Source: DASXRA01 sp036506155 (GTDB taxonomy: Bacteria; Actinomycetota; Actinomycetes; Mycobacteriales; Jatrophihabitantaceae). From it: a stretch of 64,000 nucleotides of DNA. Positions 8,825 to 16,959 of this stretch are shown here, piece after piece (positions within the stretch are counted from its first letter, which is position 1; every line of letters starts with the position of its first letter). Location of the stretch: contig DASXSF010000148.1 in assembly GCA_036506155.1 (NCBI GenBank), positions 124,001-188,000 on the forward strand, given 5' to 3'. Position numbers and translations under genes: made by a program. The notes under the pieces are model-generated. The model worked only from the letters and a program-made list of their open reading frames with translations. It did no database searches and was not told the origin of the DNA.

Positions 8825-10349
8825 TGAGGTCGCGCACCTCGCAATAGCCGACGTAGTACGTGCACAGCTGGGTCGCGGTGAGCTGAACTCGCCGCCACTT
8901 GCCGGCAGCTTCGCCCGGCTCCTGGAAACCGCGTCCCGTCATCAACGCCATGGCGGCCGCCTCGTCCAAGTCGTCGTGGTGGAAGCGGATGTCCATGATC
9001 GTGTTGATGATCGAGCGCAGCCGCATCTTCAGCTGCTGCATACGCAGCGCGGACGCTGCCTTGGCGGATATGTCGCCGCGGTAGCCATGATCAGCCATCA
9101 GCTCCTCGCTGTAGACGGCCCACCCCTCGACGAATGGGCCGCTCCACCACACGGCCCGCACGGGCGTGCTGGCGTGGTAGCGGTTGGAGTGCGCGAGCTG
9201 AAGCGCGTGTCCCGGCATCGCCTCGTGTACAGCCAGGTTGTGCAACATGTGGAGGTTGTACTCCCGGTACAGGGACGCCTGCTGCTCGGGCGTCCAGTCC
9301 GACGGAGTGGGGGACACGGCGATCTCGGTGGGCACCTGCGCGGTCTCCAGTGGCCCTGGTGGGCGGCAGTACGCGACGGACACCCCGCGGTCGATCTCGG
9401 GCATCTCGACGACCGCGATCGGGTCGTCGTAGACGGTGACCAGCTCATGGTCCCGCACGAACCGCGTCGTATCCGCGAGCGCGTCGCGGCACAGATCGAG
9501 GATCGTCTCGTCGGTCGGCCTCTCGGCCGCCAGCTCGTCGAGCACTACTCGCACCGTTGTGGCATCGGCCTGCCGTACGCCGGCGTATCGTCCTGCCTCG
9601 TCGACGATCAGCTGTGTGGACTCGTCGAGCTCGGCCGCTGCGCGCGCGAGTAGCGCGGCGGGGTCGAAGTCCGTGTCGAGGGTGAGGGCCAGCTTGCCCG
9701 CGAACAGCCGCGCGCCGATACGTGGGTCGCGGCCGGTGCCGTCGGTGCGGGCCGCAAGCCAGGCGCGGTGTTCTGCGACGGCCCTGCGCGCAGCCTCCAC
9801 CGCCGGCTGCACCCGGCCGCGAAGCTGCGGTGCGTCACACAGGACGGCCGGCACCGTGTCGTCCAGCAGCGACAACGTCCCGTCGAGCTGACGCAGCGCC
9901 GTGTCGAGATGAATGCCGGACATCTCGCCGAGCCGGTCACGGGCCGCGGCGAGGTAGTCGGCCACAGCGCCGAGCCGGGCGGTCAGCGACGCCAGCCGCT
10001 CCGGCAACGGCGCGAAGTCCCGCGTCAGCAGCGCGTGCAGTCCGCCGCCGGGGTTGTGCAGCATCGGGTTCCACTCGGCCTCGCGCAGCTCTTCGAGCTC
10101 GAACAGTTCCGCACGAAGCACTGTGCGCAGGACCTCGGCGTCGATCGCCTCGGCCTCGTCCGCCGTGGCGCACTCGGCCAGCGCGGACAACTGCTCGCGG
10201 AGCTGTCTCGCGCGGGTTGCAGCGCCGGCCGATGACGGGTCGGGCAGCTCGCCGTCGTGGCGGTGATCGCCCAGGTACGTGGCGGAGACCGGGTCGGCGG
10301 CCAGGTAGCTGTCGAGGGCGGTGGTCGCGACGTCGCGGAACTGGGTCAT
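8706..10349 (-). CDS. DUF885 family protein (metallopeptidase-like)
   Basis: A 547-residue, mostly helical protein of the DUF885 family. The signature HEAMPGHALQLAHSN near residues 379-393 resembles a zinc metallopeptidase HExxH-type site, with a downstream glutamate-rich region (FVEGWAVYSEELM) that could supply the third ligand. There is no signal peptide, so it is probably cytoplasmic. It lies 10 bp downstream of the response regulator on the same strand. The substrate is unknown. Confidence 0.85.
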   Translation of the reverse strand: MTQFRDVATTALDSYLAADPVSATYLGDHRHDGELPDPSSAGAATRARQLREQLSALAECATADEAEAIDAEVLRTVLRAELFELEELREAEWNPMLHNPGGGLHALLTRDFAPLPERLASLTARLGAVADYLAAARDRLGEMSGIHLDTALRQLDGTLSLLDDTVPAVLCDAPQLRGRVQPAVEAARRAVAEHRAWLAARTDGTGRDPRIGARLFAGKLALTLDTDFDPAALLARAAAELDESTQLIVDEAGRYAGVRQADATTVRVVLDELAAERPTDETILDLCRDALADTTRFVRDHELVTVYDDPIAVVEMPEIDRGVSVAYCRPPGPLETAQVPTEIAVSPTPSDWTPEQQASLYREYNLHMLHNLAVHEAMPGHALQLAHSNRYHASTPVRAVWWSGPFVEGWAVYSEELMADHGYRGDISAKAASALRMQQLKMRLRSIINTIMDIRFHHDDLDEAAAMALMTGRGFQEPGEAAGKWRRVQLTATQLCTYYVGYCEVRDLTTELAGRRPEWTQRQLHDAVLSAGSPPARHLRALLLDPA

Positions 10350-10359
10350 GGCAACGACG

Positions 10360-11004
10360 CTATCCGTTCAGGTAGGCGAGGACTGCGAGCACTCGGCGGT
10401 TGTCATCCTCGGACGGCGGCAGCCCGAGTTTGGTGAAGATGCTGTTCGTGTGCTTGCTGACTGCCTTCTCCGTGATGTACAGCCGAGCTGCGATCGCGGC
10501 GTTGGAGCGTCCTTCGGCCATCAGGCCGAGCACCTCGTGCTCACGCGGGGTAAGCGCCTTCAGCGGCTCGTCACCGGCGCGCTTGGTGAGCAGTTGGGAT
10601 ATCACCTCTGGATCCATCGCGGTGCCGCCACCGGCCACCTGCTGGACGGCGTCCACGAACTGGCGCACGTTGAACACCCGGTCCTTGAGCAGATAGCCGA
10701 CGCCGCCGGTGCGGTCGGCGAGCAGCTCCCGCGCGTACAGCTGCTCGACGTACTGGGAGAGCACCAGCACCGGAAGGCCGGGAATCTGCGCCCGTGCCTC
10801 GATCGCGGCACGCAGCCCCTCGTCGGTGAACGTCGGCGGTAGCCGCACATCCACCACCGCGACGTCGGGCCGATGAGTCACAAGGGCGCGCAGCAGCGAC
10901 GGACCGTTGTCGACCGCCTCGACGACGTCGAAGTCGTGCGCCTCGAGCAGCCGGATCAGGCCGTCCCGGAGGAGGGCGAGGTCTTCGGCGAGGACGACGC
11001 GCAA
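10360..11004 (-). CDS. NarL/LuxR-type response regulator
   Basis: A 214-residue two-component regulator. The receiver domain (1-120) has acidic residues E7/D8 and phosphoacceptor D52 (VVDVRLP). The C-terminus carries a LuxR-type helix-turn-helix (LTPREHEVLGLMAEGRSNAAIA). The frame begins with TTG, preceded by an AGGTG site that belongs to the adjacent integrated element. The likely partner kinase is 8.6 kb away at 19596-20729, same strand; the two genes would be directly adjacent without the element. The native start was probably ATG, giving MRVVLAED. Confidence 0.9.
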   Translation of the reverse strand: MRVVLAEDLALLRDGLIRLLEAHDFDVVEAVDNGPSLLRALVTHRPDVAVVDVRLPPTFTDEGLRAAIEARAQIPGLPVLVLSQYVEQLYARELLADRTGGVGYLLKDRVFNVRQFVDAVQQVAGGGTAMDPEVISQLLTKRAGDEPLKALTPREHEVLGLMAEGRSNAAIAARLYITEKAVSKHTNSIFTKLGLPPSEDDNRRVLAVLAYLNG

Positions 11005-11013
11005 AACCTATCA
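10992..11013. other. Left attachment junction (attL-like)
   Basis: This is the junction between the response regulator coding sequence and element DNA. CA at 11002-11003 (TG on the minus strand) is shared with the right end. The flanking ACGACGCG belongs to the regulator gene; AAACCTATCACC belongs to the element. The assignment is inferred from how the two ends rejoin. Confidence 0.6.
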
Positions 11014-11032
11014 CCTCTAGTACGCTACGTCT

Positions 11033-12394
11033 ATGAACGCTCTCAGAGCGGTGATCTACCGGCGGCAGTCCCGCGACTTCGATGGCACAGGCCTAGCCGT
11101 CGAGCGTCAAGGTACCGACTGCAAGAAGCTCTGCGCGGATCGCGGCTGGACAATCGTCAAGGTCATCACCGACAACGACGTCTCCGCGTCCAAGGGCAAG
11201 CGTCCGGGCTGGACCGAAGTGCTACAGCTCGCTGAGGGCGGCGCCGTCGACGTGATCGTCGGCTGGCACGTCGACCGGCTCACACGCAAGCTGACCGAGC
11301 TCGAGCACCTGATCGAGGTCAGCGAGCGCACAGGCGTGCGCGTGGCTACCGTCTCCGGCGATCTTGATTTGACGTCCGACGCGGGCCGACTCGTCGGGCG
11401 CATCCTCGCATCCGTCGCCCGCGGCGAGGTCGAGCGCAAGTCCGCCCGGCAGCGCAGCGCCGCCGAGCAGTCCGCTGGCCGGGGCGCGTGGCAGCGCAAC
11501 AAGCGCGCGTTCGGCTACGACAGCGACGGGAACGTCCTCGAGGCAGAGGCGGCGACCGTGCGGGAGGTGTTCGCACGGTTCAATGCCGGCGCGTCCATCC
11601 GCGCGTTGACGACCTGGGCGAACACGGCCAGCAGCAACACGGAAGGCCGCCCGTGGTCGCCGTGGACGATCCGCAACATGATCAAGAACCCGCGCTATGC
11701 GGCGATCCGGGCGCACCGCGGGGTCGAGATCACGATGGGGGAGTGGCAGCCGATCGTTGACGAGGCGATCTACCGTGCTGCGGCGGCGAGGTTGACCGAC
11801 CCGCACCGCGCGTCCTACAGCGGCTCGCGCGCCCGAAAGCATCTCGGGTCGCTGCGATACCTGTGCGGGAAGTGCGGCAGCGCGATGACAGTCAACTACC
11901 AGAGCACCTACGGCTACCGCGTCTACCGCTGCCCGGAGTGCTCGCATCAGCGCCGCGCGGACCCGATTGATGAGTTCGTCTCCGCGGTGATCGTCGCGCG
12001 GTTGCGCCGGCCCGACCTCGCCGATCTCCTCGCGCAGGATGCGCCTGACGTGCAGCCGCTCAAGGAGAGGGCCGCCGCGTTGCGGGCGCGCCTGGACGTG
12101 CTCGCCGACGACTACGCGGACGGCAAGCTGACCGGCCGGCAGGTCGAGCGCGCCAACGGGAAGATCACCGGCGAGCTCGAGGCAGTCGGCCGGCAGCTCG
12201 CCGAAGCCGGGCGGGCATCCGCGCTCGCCGGACTACTCGCCGCACCGGACCCGGGCGCGGCCTGGCTGGCCGCCGACGTCGGTATCCGCGGCCAAGTGCT
12301 CGACACACTCGCCACCGTCACGATCCTGCCCGTGCGATCCGGGCCGCGTGACTTCGACCCGGACAGCGTACGTATCGACTGGCGGACCCCATGA
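11033..12394 (+). CDS. Large serine recombinase (phage-type integrase)
   Basis: A 453-residue integrase. The N-terminal resolvase domain has the nucleophile Ser13 (YRRQSRDF) and WHVDRLTRK. The recombinase domain follows (RGAWQRNKRAFGYD, PWSPWTIRNMIKNPRYA). A zinc ribbon near residues 280-305 has CGKC and CPEC pairs, then a coiled-coil region rich in Leu, Ala and Arg. The length is normal for phage serine integrases. The ATG at 11033 lies 28 bp from the start of the split response regulator, so both promoters must share this short stretch. It probably catalysed the insertion described here. Confidence 0.94.
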   Translation: MNALRAVIYRRQSRDFDGTGLAVERQGTDCKKLCADRGWTIVKVITDNDVSASKGKRPGWTEVLQLAEGGAVDVIVGWHVDRLTRKLTELEHLIEVSERTGVRVATVSGDLDLTSDAGRLVGRILASVARGEVERKSARQRSAAEQSAGRGAWQRNKRAFGYDSDGNVLEAEAATVREVFARFNAGASIRALTTWANTASSNTEGRPWSPWTIRNMIKNPRYAAIRAHRGVEITMGEWQPIVDEAIYRAAAARLTDPHRASYSGSRARKHLGSLRYLCGKCGSAMTVNYQSTYGYRVYRCPECSHQRRADPIDEFVSAVIVARLRRPDLADLLAQDAPDVQPLKERAAALRARLDVLADDYADGKLTGRQVERANGKITGELEAVGRQLAEAGRASALAGLLAAPDPGAAWLAADVGIRGQVLDTLATVTILPVRSGPRDFDPDSVRIDWRTP

Positions 12395-12618
12395 CCGCAG
12401 GCGGGTTGGCGATCCGGACCCGGCTGTTGTGCGACTGCCGCGGAGTGATCAGCATCTACCAGCGCGGCGACGGCACCCACTACTTCCCTCACACCGTCAG
12501 CAGCGACGAGACCACGGTGTCCATACGCTGCCCGAGCTGCGGCCGGGTCGGGACGGTCGACACGACCAAGCTGCGACACGCCATCGCCGAGCGACGGCGC
12601 ACCTTCCGTATCGAGTAG
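12391..12618 (+). CDS. Small cysteine-rich protein of the element
   Basis: A 75-residue protein whose ATG overlaps the integrase stop by 4 bp, so it is probably co-translated. CDC near residue 14 and CPSCG near residue 49 suggest a small zinc-binding fold. A short basic tail ends the protein. No family recognised. The coupling to integrase suggests a role in recombination control, such as a directionality factor, but this is speculation. Confidence 0.6.
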   Translation: MTAGGLAIRTRLLCDCRGVISIYQRGDGTHYFPHTVSSDETTVSIRCPSCGRVGTVDTTKLRHAIAERRRTFRIE

Positions 12619-12667
12619 AGTCCACGCATCACGGCGTGATCCTGGACGGTGAGTAAGACGCCCCCGT

Positions 12668-12697
12668 CGTTCCCGAGGTCGCATCTCGGGCGGAACG
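12668..12697. other. Stem-loop between element genes
   Basis: CGTTCC (12668-12673) pairs with GGAACG (12692-12697) and CGAG with CTCG inside, leaving a 3-nt bulge and a 7-nt loop. It lies in the 88-bp gap between two element genes, 9 bp before the next ATG. It could be a terminator or a translation-control hairpin. Confidence 0.4.
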
Positions 12698-12706
12698 GGT
12701 CACGTC

Positions 12707-12889
12707 ATGCCCCCAGAACGTGCCGGCGAAGCATTCGACCAGCGCGCCCACTTAGAGCGCGCACGCCGGGAGCACAGATTCCGCGCCGCTGAAGAGCGCA
12801 TCCGCAGGATCGTCGACGGCGCCCCGCCGTTGACGCAGGCGCAGCGCGACGCGTTGGCGTTGCTGCTGCGCGGCGGTGATGCCGCGTGA
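12707..12889 (+). CDS. Small phage-type hypothetical protein
   Basis: A 60-residue charged helical protein. Its C-terminal part (RIRRIVDGAPPLTQAQRDALALLLR) is split by Pro-Pro and resembles short proteins found next to actinophage replication genes. The ATG at 12707 follows the stem-loop. It overlaps the next gene by 4 bp (ATGA), so it belongs to the replication operon. Function unknown. Confidence 0.65.
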   Translation: MPPERAGEAFDQRAHLERARREHRFRAAEERIRRIVDGAPPLTQAQRDALALLLRGGDAA

Positions 12890-13206
12890 ATGACGAGAGC
12901 GCCCGCAAGGGGCGCTCCCAGCCGGCGACCAAGCACAGCGCTCTGACGGTAACACGCATCGGTGGCATGAACGCGCTGGTGCTGCTGCTGCCCGTACCCG
13001 ACGACGCGCCCGAACTCGTCCGCGAAGGCTTGGCCCGCCGCAACATCGTCAACACCGGCGGGACCTGCCCCTGCGGCGCCGTGCTGCGTCTGCCGAACTT
13101 GGCCGCTCGGCGCGCCGGGGTGACGGATCTCAGCATCGTCCACGAGGACGACTGCCCCGCCACCGACGAGAACGTACTGTCCGCGATCCGGCGGTGGGGA
13201 CGGTGA
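12886..13206 (+). CDS. Hypothetical element protein
   Basis: A 106-residue protein with a central hydrophobic stretch (NALVLLLPVP), a CPCG motif near residue 66 and an acidic HEDDCPATDE segment. The two cysteine positions hint at metal binding. It overlaps its neighbours on both sides by 4 bp (ATGA and GTGA) and so is co-translated with the primase gene. No family recognised. Confidence 0.6.
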   Translation: MNDESARKGRSQPATKHSALTVTRIGGMNALVLLLPVPDDAPELVREGLARRNIVNTGGTCPCGAVLRLPNLAARRAGVTDLSIVHEDDCPATDENVLSAIRRWGR

Positions 13207-14996
13207 ACACCACGGCATACGAGCGGCTGTGCGACGCACTCGGCGACCGGCTGGCGCGCGACGACGGGCACAAGGCAGCCGCGCGCTGCCCAGCGCACGA
13301 AGACGGCACGCCGTCGCTGTCGATCACTGCGATCGAAGGACAGGCGCTCGTCTACTGCCATGCCGGCTGCCAGACGATCGACGTGCTCGCCGCCCTCGAG
13401 CTGACCATGGCGGACCTTTACGACACCCGCCGCGGCGCCGACTACCGCTACGACAACGGCCGTGTCGTGCACCGCAAACTCGACAAGACATTCCCGCAGT
13501 CCGGCACCGACAAGCCGCCCGAGCTGTACCACCTCGCCAAGGTCAAAGAGGCCATCGCCGGCGGCAAGCCAGTATTCGTGGTGGAAGGCGAGAAGGACGT
13601 CCACGCCCTCGAATCCGCCGGTGTGGTCGCCACGTGCGGTCCGATGGGCGCCGGGAAGTGGGACAAGATCGACCCGGCGCCGTTGTACGGCGGCAAGATC
13701 CTCATCGTCGCCGACCAAGACGACACTGGGCGGAAGCATGCCGCCGACGTGCTCGCGTCGCTGGACGGCAAGGCTGACGCGGCCGTGTACGCGCCCAAGG
13801 CCGGCAACGACGCCGCCGACCACATCGCAGCCGGTCACGGGCCCGCCGATTTCGTGCCTGTTCCTGTTCCTGTACCTAGGGGGGAGGAACGCGGAACACC
13901 GCTCTACGTCAACGTCCGAGCTTTGCTCGACGGCGGGTTGCCGAAACCGCCCGCACCGGCGTTGCTGCGCCGTGACGACGGAAACGCCTTGCTGTACGCC
14001 GAGCAAGTCAACGTCCTGTTCGGTGACCCGGAGTCGGGGAAAACGTGGATCACGATCGCCGCCGTCGCCGAGACGCTCCAGCATGGTGGCCGTGCCCTGT
14101 TCCTCGACCTCGACCACAACGGGGTAGCGGTCGTCACCAGGCTCCTCGACCTCGGAGTGCGCCCCGACGTGCTGCGTGATCCGGAAGTGTTCCGCCTAGC
14201 TGAGCCGGAAGACGAGGAACACCTACACCGGATCGTTGCGGACGCGAGACGCTGGCGACCCCGCACGGCGGTTGTCGACTCCCTCGGCGAGCTGCTGCCC
14301 ATGCTCGGACTCTCATCGAACTCCCCCGACGAGTTCACCGCCGCCCACGCGCAAGTACTCAAGCCGCTGGCCGTAGCCGGCGCCTGCGTGATCGCAGTCG
14401 ACCACCTCCCGAAGAACACCGAGAACAAGGCCAACGGTCCGACCGGCACCGCAGCCAAGCGCCGCGCGATCGGCGGAGTCGCACTGCGCGTCACGGTCAA
14501 AGAAGCCTTCACACCAGGCAACGGCGGTTCGTGCTTCCTGAAAGTGAACAAGGATAGGCACGGCGGGCTGCGCGAACACTGCCCACGAGTCGGCGGTGAG
14601 CCGCCAGCAGGCACATTCATCTTGTCCGACGCTGCCGGCGCGTTAACCTGGCAGATCACCGCTCCGGGTGAACATGTGGAACCCGACGCTGACGCGGTCG
14701 CCCTACAGCGCCTCAAGCCACCGCCCCAATCTGTGCGTGACATTAAGGCCCGGATGGGTTGGGGAACAGACCGTGCCATGACCGCGCTCGCGGCGTTCCG
14801 GGCGGCGTTCCTCGTTCCTACCCCCCTAGTAGAGGAACAGGAACACACCATCGTTCCTGTTCCTGCGGAACGCTCAGGAACACCGGAACACAGGTGCCCA
14901 GATTGTGATACGCCAACCCAGGCGGGCATCGACGGCACAGCTGCCTACTGCTTGCCCTGCTCAGTCAACCCTGCCATCCGAACGGACACCGCGTGA
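13203..14996 (+). CDS. Primase/ATPase replication protein
   Basis: A 597-residue fusion. Residues 25-60 form a CHC2-type primase zinc finger (CPAHEDGTPSL, YCHAGC). Residues about 115-215 form a Toprim domain (FVVEGEKDVHAL, ILIVADQDDTG). After a Pro/Val linker, residues about 255-450 form a RecA-like ATPase with Walker A GDPESGKTW and a hydrophobic Walker B-like strand (ALFLDLD). A winged-helix-like stretch and a terminal zinc ribbon (CPDCD, YCLPC) follow. It should prime and unwind element DNA. The GTG at 13203 overlaps the previous stop. Iteron-like repeats lie inside the gene on both sides of the ATPase region. Confidence 0.85.
   Translation: MNTTAYERLCDALGDRLARDDGHKAAARCPAHEDGTPSLSITAIEGQALVYCHAGCQTIDVLAALELTMADLYDTRRGADYRYDNGRVVHRKLDKTFPQSGTDKPPELYHLAKVKEAIAGGKPVFVVEGEKDVHALESAGVVATCGPMGAGKWDKIDPAPLYGGKILIVADQDDTGRKHAADVLASLDGKADAAVYAPKAGNDAADHIAAGHGPADFVPVPVPVPRGEERGTPLYVNVRALLDGGLPKPPAPALLRRDDGNALLYAEQVNVLFGDPESGKTWITIAAVAETLQHGGRALFLDLDHNGVAVVTRLLDLGVRPDVLRDPEVFRLAEPEDEEHLHRIVADARRWRPRTAVVDSLGELLPMLGLSSNSPDEFTAAHAQVLKPLAVAGACVIAVDHLPKNTENKANGPTGTAAKRRAIGGVALRVTVKEAFTPGNGGSCFLKVNKDRHGGLREHCPRVGGEPPAGTFILSDAAGALTWQITAPGEHVEPDADAVALQRLKPPPQSVRDIKARMGWGTDRAMTALAAFRAAFLVPTPLVEEQEHTIVPVPAERSGTPEHRCPDCDTPTQAGIDGTAAYCLPCSVNPAIRTDTA
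13860..13890. repeat. Iteron cluster 1 within primase gene
   Basis: Two overlapping GTTCCTG units (13860-13866 and 13866-13872) are followed by TACCTAGGGGGGAGGAAC (13873-13890). The cluster lies in the linker between the Toprim and ATPase domains. It recurs, partly inverted, about 940 bp downstream. Confidence 0.6.
14814..14881. repeat. Iteron cluster 2 within primase gene
   Basis: GTTCCTACCCCCCTAGTA (14814-14831) is the near inverted copy of the block at 13873. It is followed by CAGGAAC (14838), the same 13-bp GTTCCTG tandem pair (14853-14865) and another CAGGAAC (14875). Together with cluster 1 this could form a replication origin. Confidence 0.6.
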
Positions 14997-15790
14997 TGCG
15001 CATCGACAGCGCCGGCATGCCTGTGTTCGACCACATCACCCGGCGCACGACAACGGCGGCCGGATACGAGGCGTCCTGCCACTGCGGCTGGCGCTGCTGC
15101 CGGCGCACCCGCGAGCAACGCGACCAAGACGCCGACACCCACGAGATAGAGCACGTCTCAGGTCAGGTCGCCTTGCGACCTCCCGGCCCGGCTTCCCACC
15201 CACGACGGAAGGCATCAACGAATGGATTGGGTGACGGCTGGTCCAACGTGATGTTGTCCGCGCCGAGCTCGTGGCGAATCGCATCCTGCAATTCATCGAA
15301 CGCGTCGGCTACCTGCACAAGAGTCGCCGAGCGGTCGGCTTCATGGCGCGGCCGAGTCAATGACTCCCTCGCCAAGACGCCTTGGAACCCGTTGAACAGC
15401 CTGTTGACGCCGCGGCTCGCGAAGATCGTGCCGCGCGAGCCGAGTCGGGCGCGCTCCAACGGTGGCAGCCGCAGGTCCGTGAAGTACATGCGCATCCTCT
15501 CGCGCACGTCATCATCGGCGGTCTCATACCTGAACCACTCCCGCTCGGCGTGCGCCTCGGTGAGCACGTCGACATACGTGTCAGCACGCCGCTCCCGCAA
15601 CCACCGCACCTGGTCCTGCCGCAACGCCAGCCTGAACGTCAACACGGGAACGCCCACCGCGCTAATCACTGCCACGCCCGTTGCAACAAGGGCAACAACC
15701 GTCTGCGCCTCCATAGCCCGGCAGGGTATCCGCCCCGGCTGCGGGCATGTCGCGATCGTGGTCCTGGCGCGGATGGCCGACGCCGATTGA
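14996..15790 (+). CDS. Small Cys/His protein; C-terminal extent doubtful
   Basis: The ATG at 14996 shares one base with the primase stop (TGATG). The first 55 or so residues look real: GYEASCHCGWRCC followed by an Asp/His-rich HEIEHVS, as in small phage zinc proteins. The frame then stays open to 15790, but beyond about 15170 it runs antisense to another gene and has a Ser/Arg-rich shadow composition. Either the original stop was lost or the protein has a non-homologous tail. Confidence 0.35.
   Translation: MRIDSAGMPVFDHITRRTTTAAGYEASCHCGWRCCRRTREQRDQDADTHEIEHVSGQVALRPPGPASHPRRKASTNGLGDGWSNVMLSAPSSWRIASCNSSNASATCTRVAERSASWRGRVNDSLAKTPWNPLNSLLTPRLAKIVPREPSRARSNGGSRRSVKYMRILSRTSSSAVSYLNHSRSACASVSTSTYVSARRSRNHRTWSCRNASLNVNTGTPTALITATPVATRATTVCASIARQGIRPGCGHVAIVVLARMADAD
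15163..15714 (-). CDS. Membrane-anchored hypothetical protein
   Basis: From the ATG at 15714 the protein has 183 residues: a hydrophobic N-terminal segment (about residues 5-28), then a charged helical region (LRQDQVRWLRERRADTYVDVL and AHAEREWFRYETADDD). This resembles small membrane-anchored actinobacterial proteins of unknown role. It is encoded opposite to the replication and packaging genes, as accessory genes of phage-like elements often are, so it could be a host-interaction or defence gene. No catalytic motif seen. Confidence 0.6.
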   Translation of the reverse strand: MEAQTVVALVATGVAVISAVGVPVLTFRLALRQDQVRWLRERRADTYVDVLTEAHAEREWFRYETADDDVRERMRMYFTDLRLPPLERARLGSRGTIFASRGVNRLFNGFQGVLARESLTRPRHEADRSATLVQVADAFDELQDAIRHELGADNITLDQPSPNPFVDAFRRGWEAGPGGRKAT

Positions 15791-15875
15791 CGGCATTCGC
15801 AGATCGCGGATGGGATCGCATGACCGCCGGGACAGCCACTGCCGGTTGTGTGTGTGCGCCGCAACTTTTGGGATC

Positions 15876-16100
15876 ATGGTCGGCATGGGGTTGACCGACG
15901 CGGTGGCCGCGGCGGTGGCCGGGGTGACGGATGTGGACCGCCGCCCGCTGGCTGAGCTGGCGATCCTGCTCGCCGGCCGGCTCGAGGACGGGGAGTCCGC
16001 GGGCCCGGTGGCGCGTGAGCTGCGGGCGACGTTGGCGGCGTTGCGGGACGGTGGTGATCGTGACGACGTCGACCGGCTGCTCGCCGCGATGGGCGACTGA
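15876..16100 (+). CDS. Putative small terminase subunit or packaging accessory
   Basis: A 74-residue helical protein: LTDAVAAAVAGVTDVDRRPL, then LAGRLEDGESAGPVARELRATLAAL. It lies 10 bp upstream of the large terminase frame, and composition and position match short proteins preceding actinophage terminases. A second ATG at 15885 is possible. The assignment rests mainly on context. Confidence 0.5.
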   Translation: MVGMGLTDAVAAAVAGVTDVDRRPLAELAILLAGRLEDGESAGPVARELRATLAALRDGGDRDDVDRLLAAMGD

Positions 16101-16110
16101 ACGGTCGGGG

Positions 16111-16959
16111 TTGCCGTCTCGCGGTGCCCGGGTCGCGAAGGTGGCCCGGCTGCTCGGGGTGGGGCTGTACGACTGGCAGCGGCTTGTTGTCGATGTCGCG
16201 CTTGAGCATGAGAACGGCATCCCGCGGTATCGGGATGTGACGTTGACTGTGCCCCGGCAGCAGGGCAAGAGCACGCTGCTGCTGTGTGTGCTGGTCGATG
16301 CGATGCTCGCCGGCCGGATCCACGCGGTGTATGCGGCGCAGAACAGGTTGGGTGGCCGGTCCCGGCTGTTTGATGAGTGGTGGCCGCGGATTGCTGGGTC
16401 GCCGCTGCGGTCGAGGTTCCAGTTGCGTCGGGCGACCGGCGCGGAAGGGTTGCTGTGCACGAACGGGTCCCGGATGACGTTGTTGTCGTCGGAAATATCG
16501 GCTGCGCACGGCGAAACGTTGGATCTTGTGCTGCTTGACGAGGTGTGGGCATACGCCGATGACCGGCTTGAGCAGGCGTGCCGTCCGGCGACGATCACCC
16601 GCCCGGGCGCCCAGTTCTGGGTCACCAGCACGGCGGGTCACGGTTCGTCGACGTTTCTGCGTGGCAAGGTCGACGCCGGGCGGTTGGCCGCCTCGACGGG
16701 GCTCGGCGGTGCCTACTTCGAGTGGTCCGCGGCGGATGACGCGGATCCGACCGACGCGGCGACCTGGTACGGGTGTATGCCGCAGTTGGGTCGGACCGTG
16801 CAGGAGGACGTGATCCGCGCCGACCTGGGGTCGATGCGGCTGAGCGAGTTCCGCCGCGGCTACCTGAATCAATGGCCGGACGCCAGCTTCGAGGGTTGGC
16901 GGCTCATCACCGAGGAGCAGTGGAACGCCGTGGAAACCGATGAAAGCTGGATGCCATGA
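16111..16959 (+). CDS. Terminase large subunit, ATPase half
   Basis: A 282-residue frame covering the packaging ATPase: an adenine-binding region (GLYDWQRLVVDVAL), Walker A TVPRQQGKSTL, LGGRSRLFDEWW, Walker B LDLVLLDEVWAY, and coupling motif WVTSTAGHGSS. The frame ends after EEQWNAVETDESWMP, where the nuclease domain would normally follow. That domain is encoded in the next frame, overlapping by 4 bp (ATGA). The start is uncertain: TTG 16111 or GTG 16141. Confidence 0.85.
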   Translation: MPSRGARVAKVARLLGVGLYDWQRLVVDVALEHENGIPRYRDVTLTVPRQQGKSTLLLCVLVDAMLAGRIHAVYAAQNRLGGRSRLFDEWWPRIAGSPLRSRFQLRRATGAEGLLCTNGSRMTLLSSEISAAHGETLDLVLLDEVWAYADDRLEQACRPATITRPGAQFWVTSTAGHGSSTFLRGKVDAGRLAASTGLGGAYFEWSAADDADPTDAATWYGCMPQLGRTVQEDVIRADLGSMRLSEFRRGYLNQWPDASFEGWRLITEEQWNAVETDESWMP

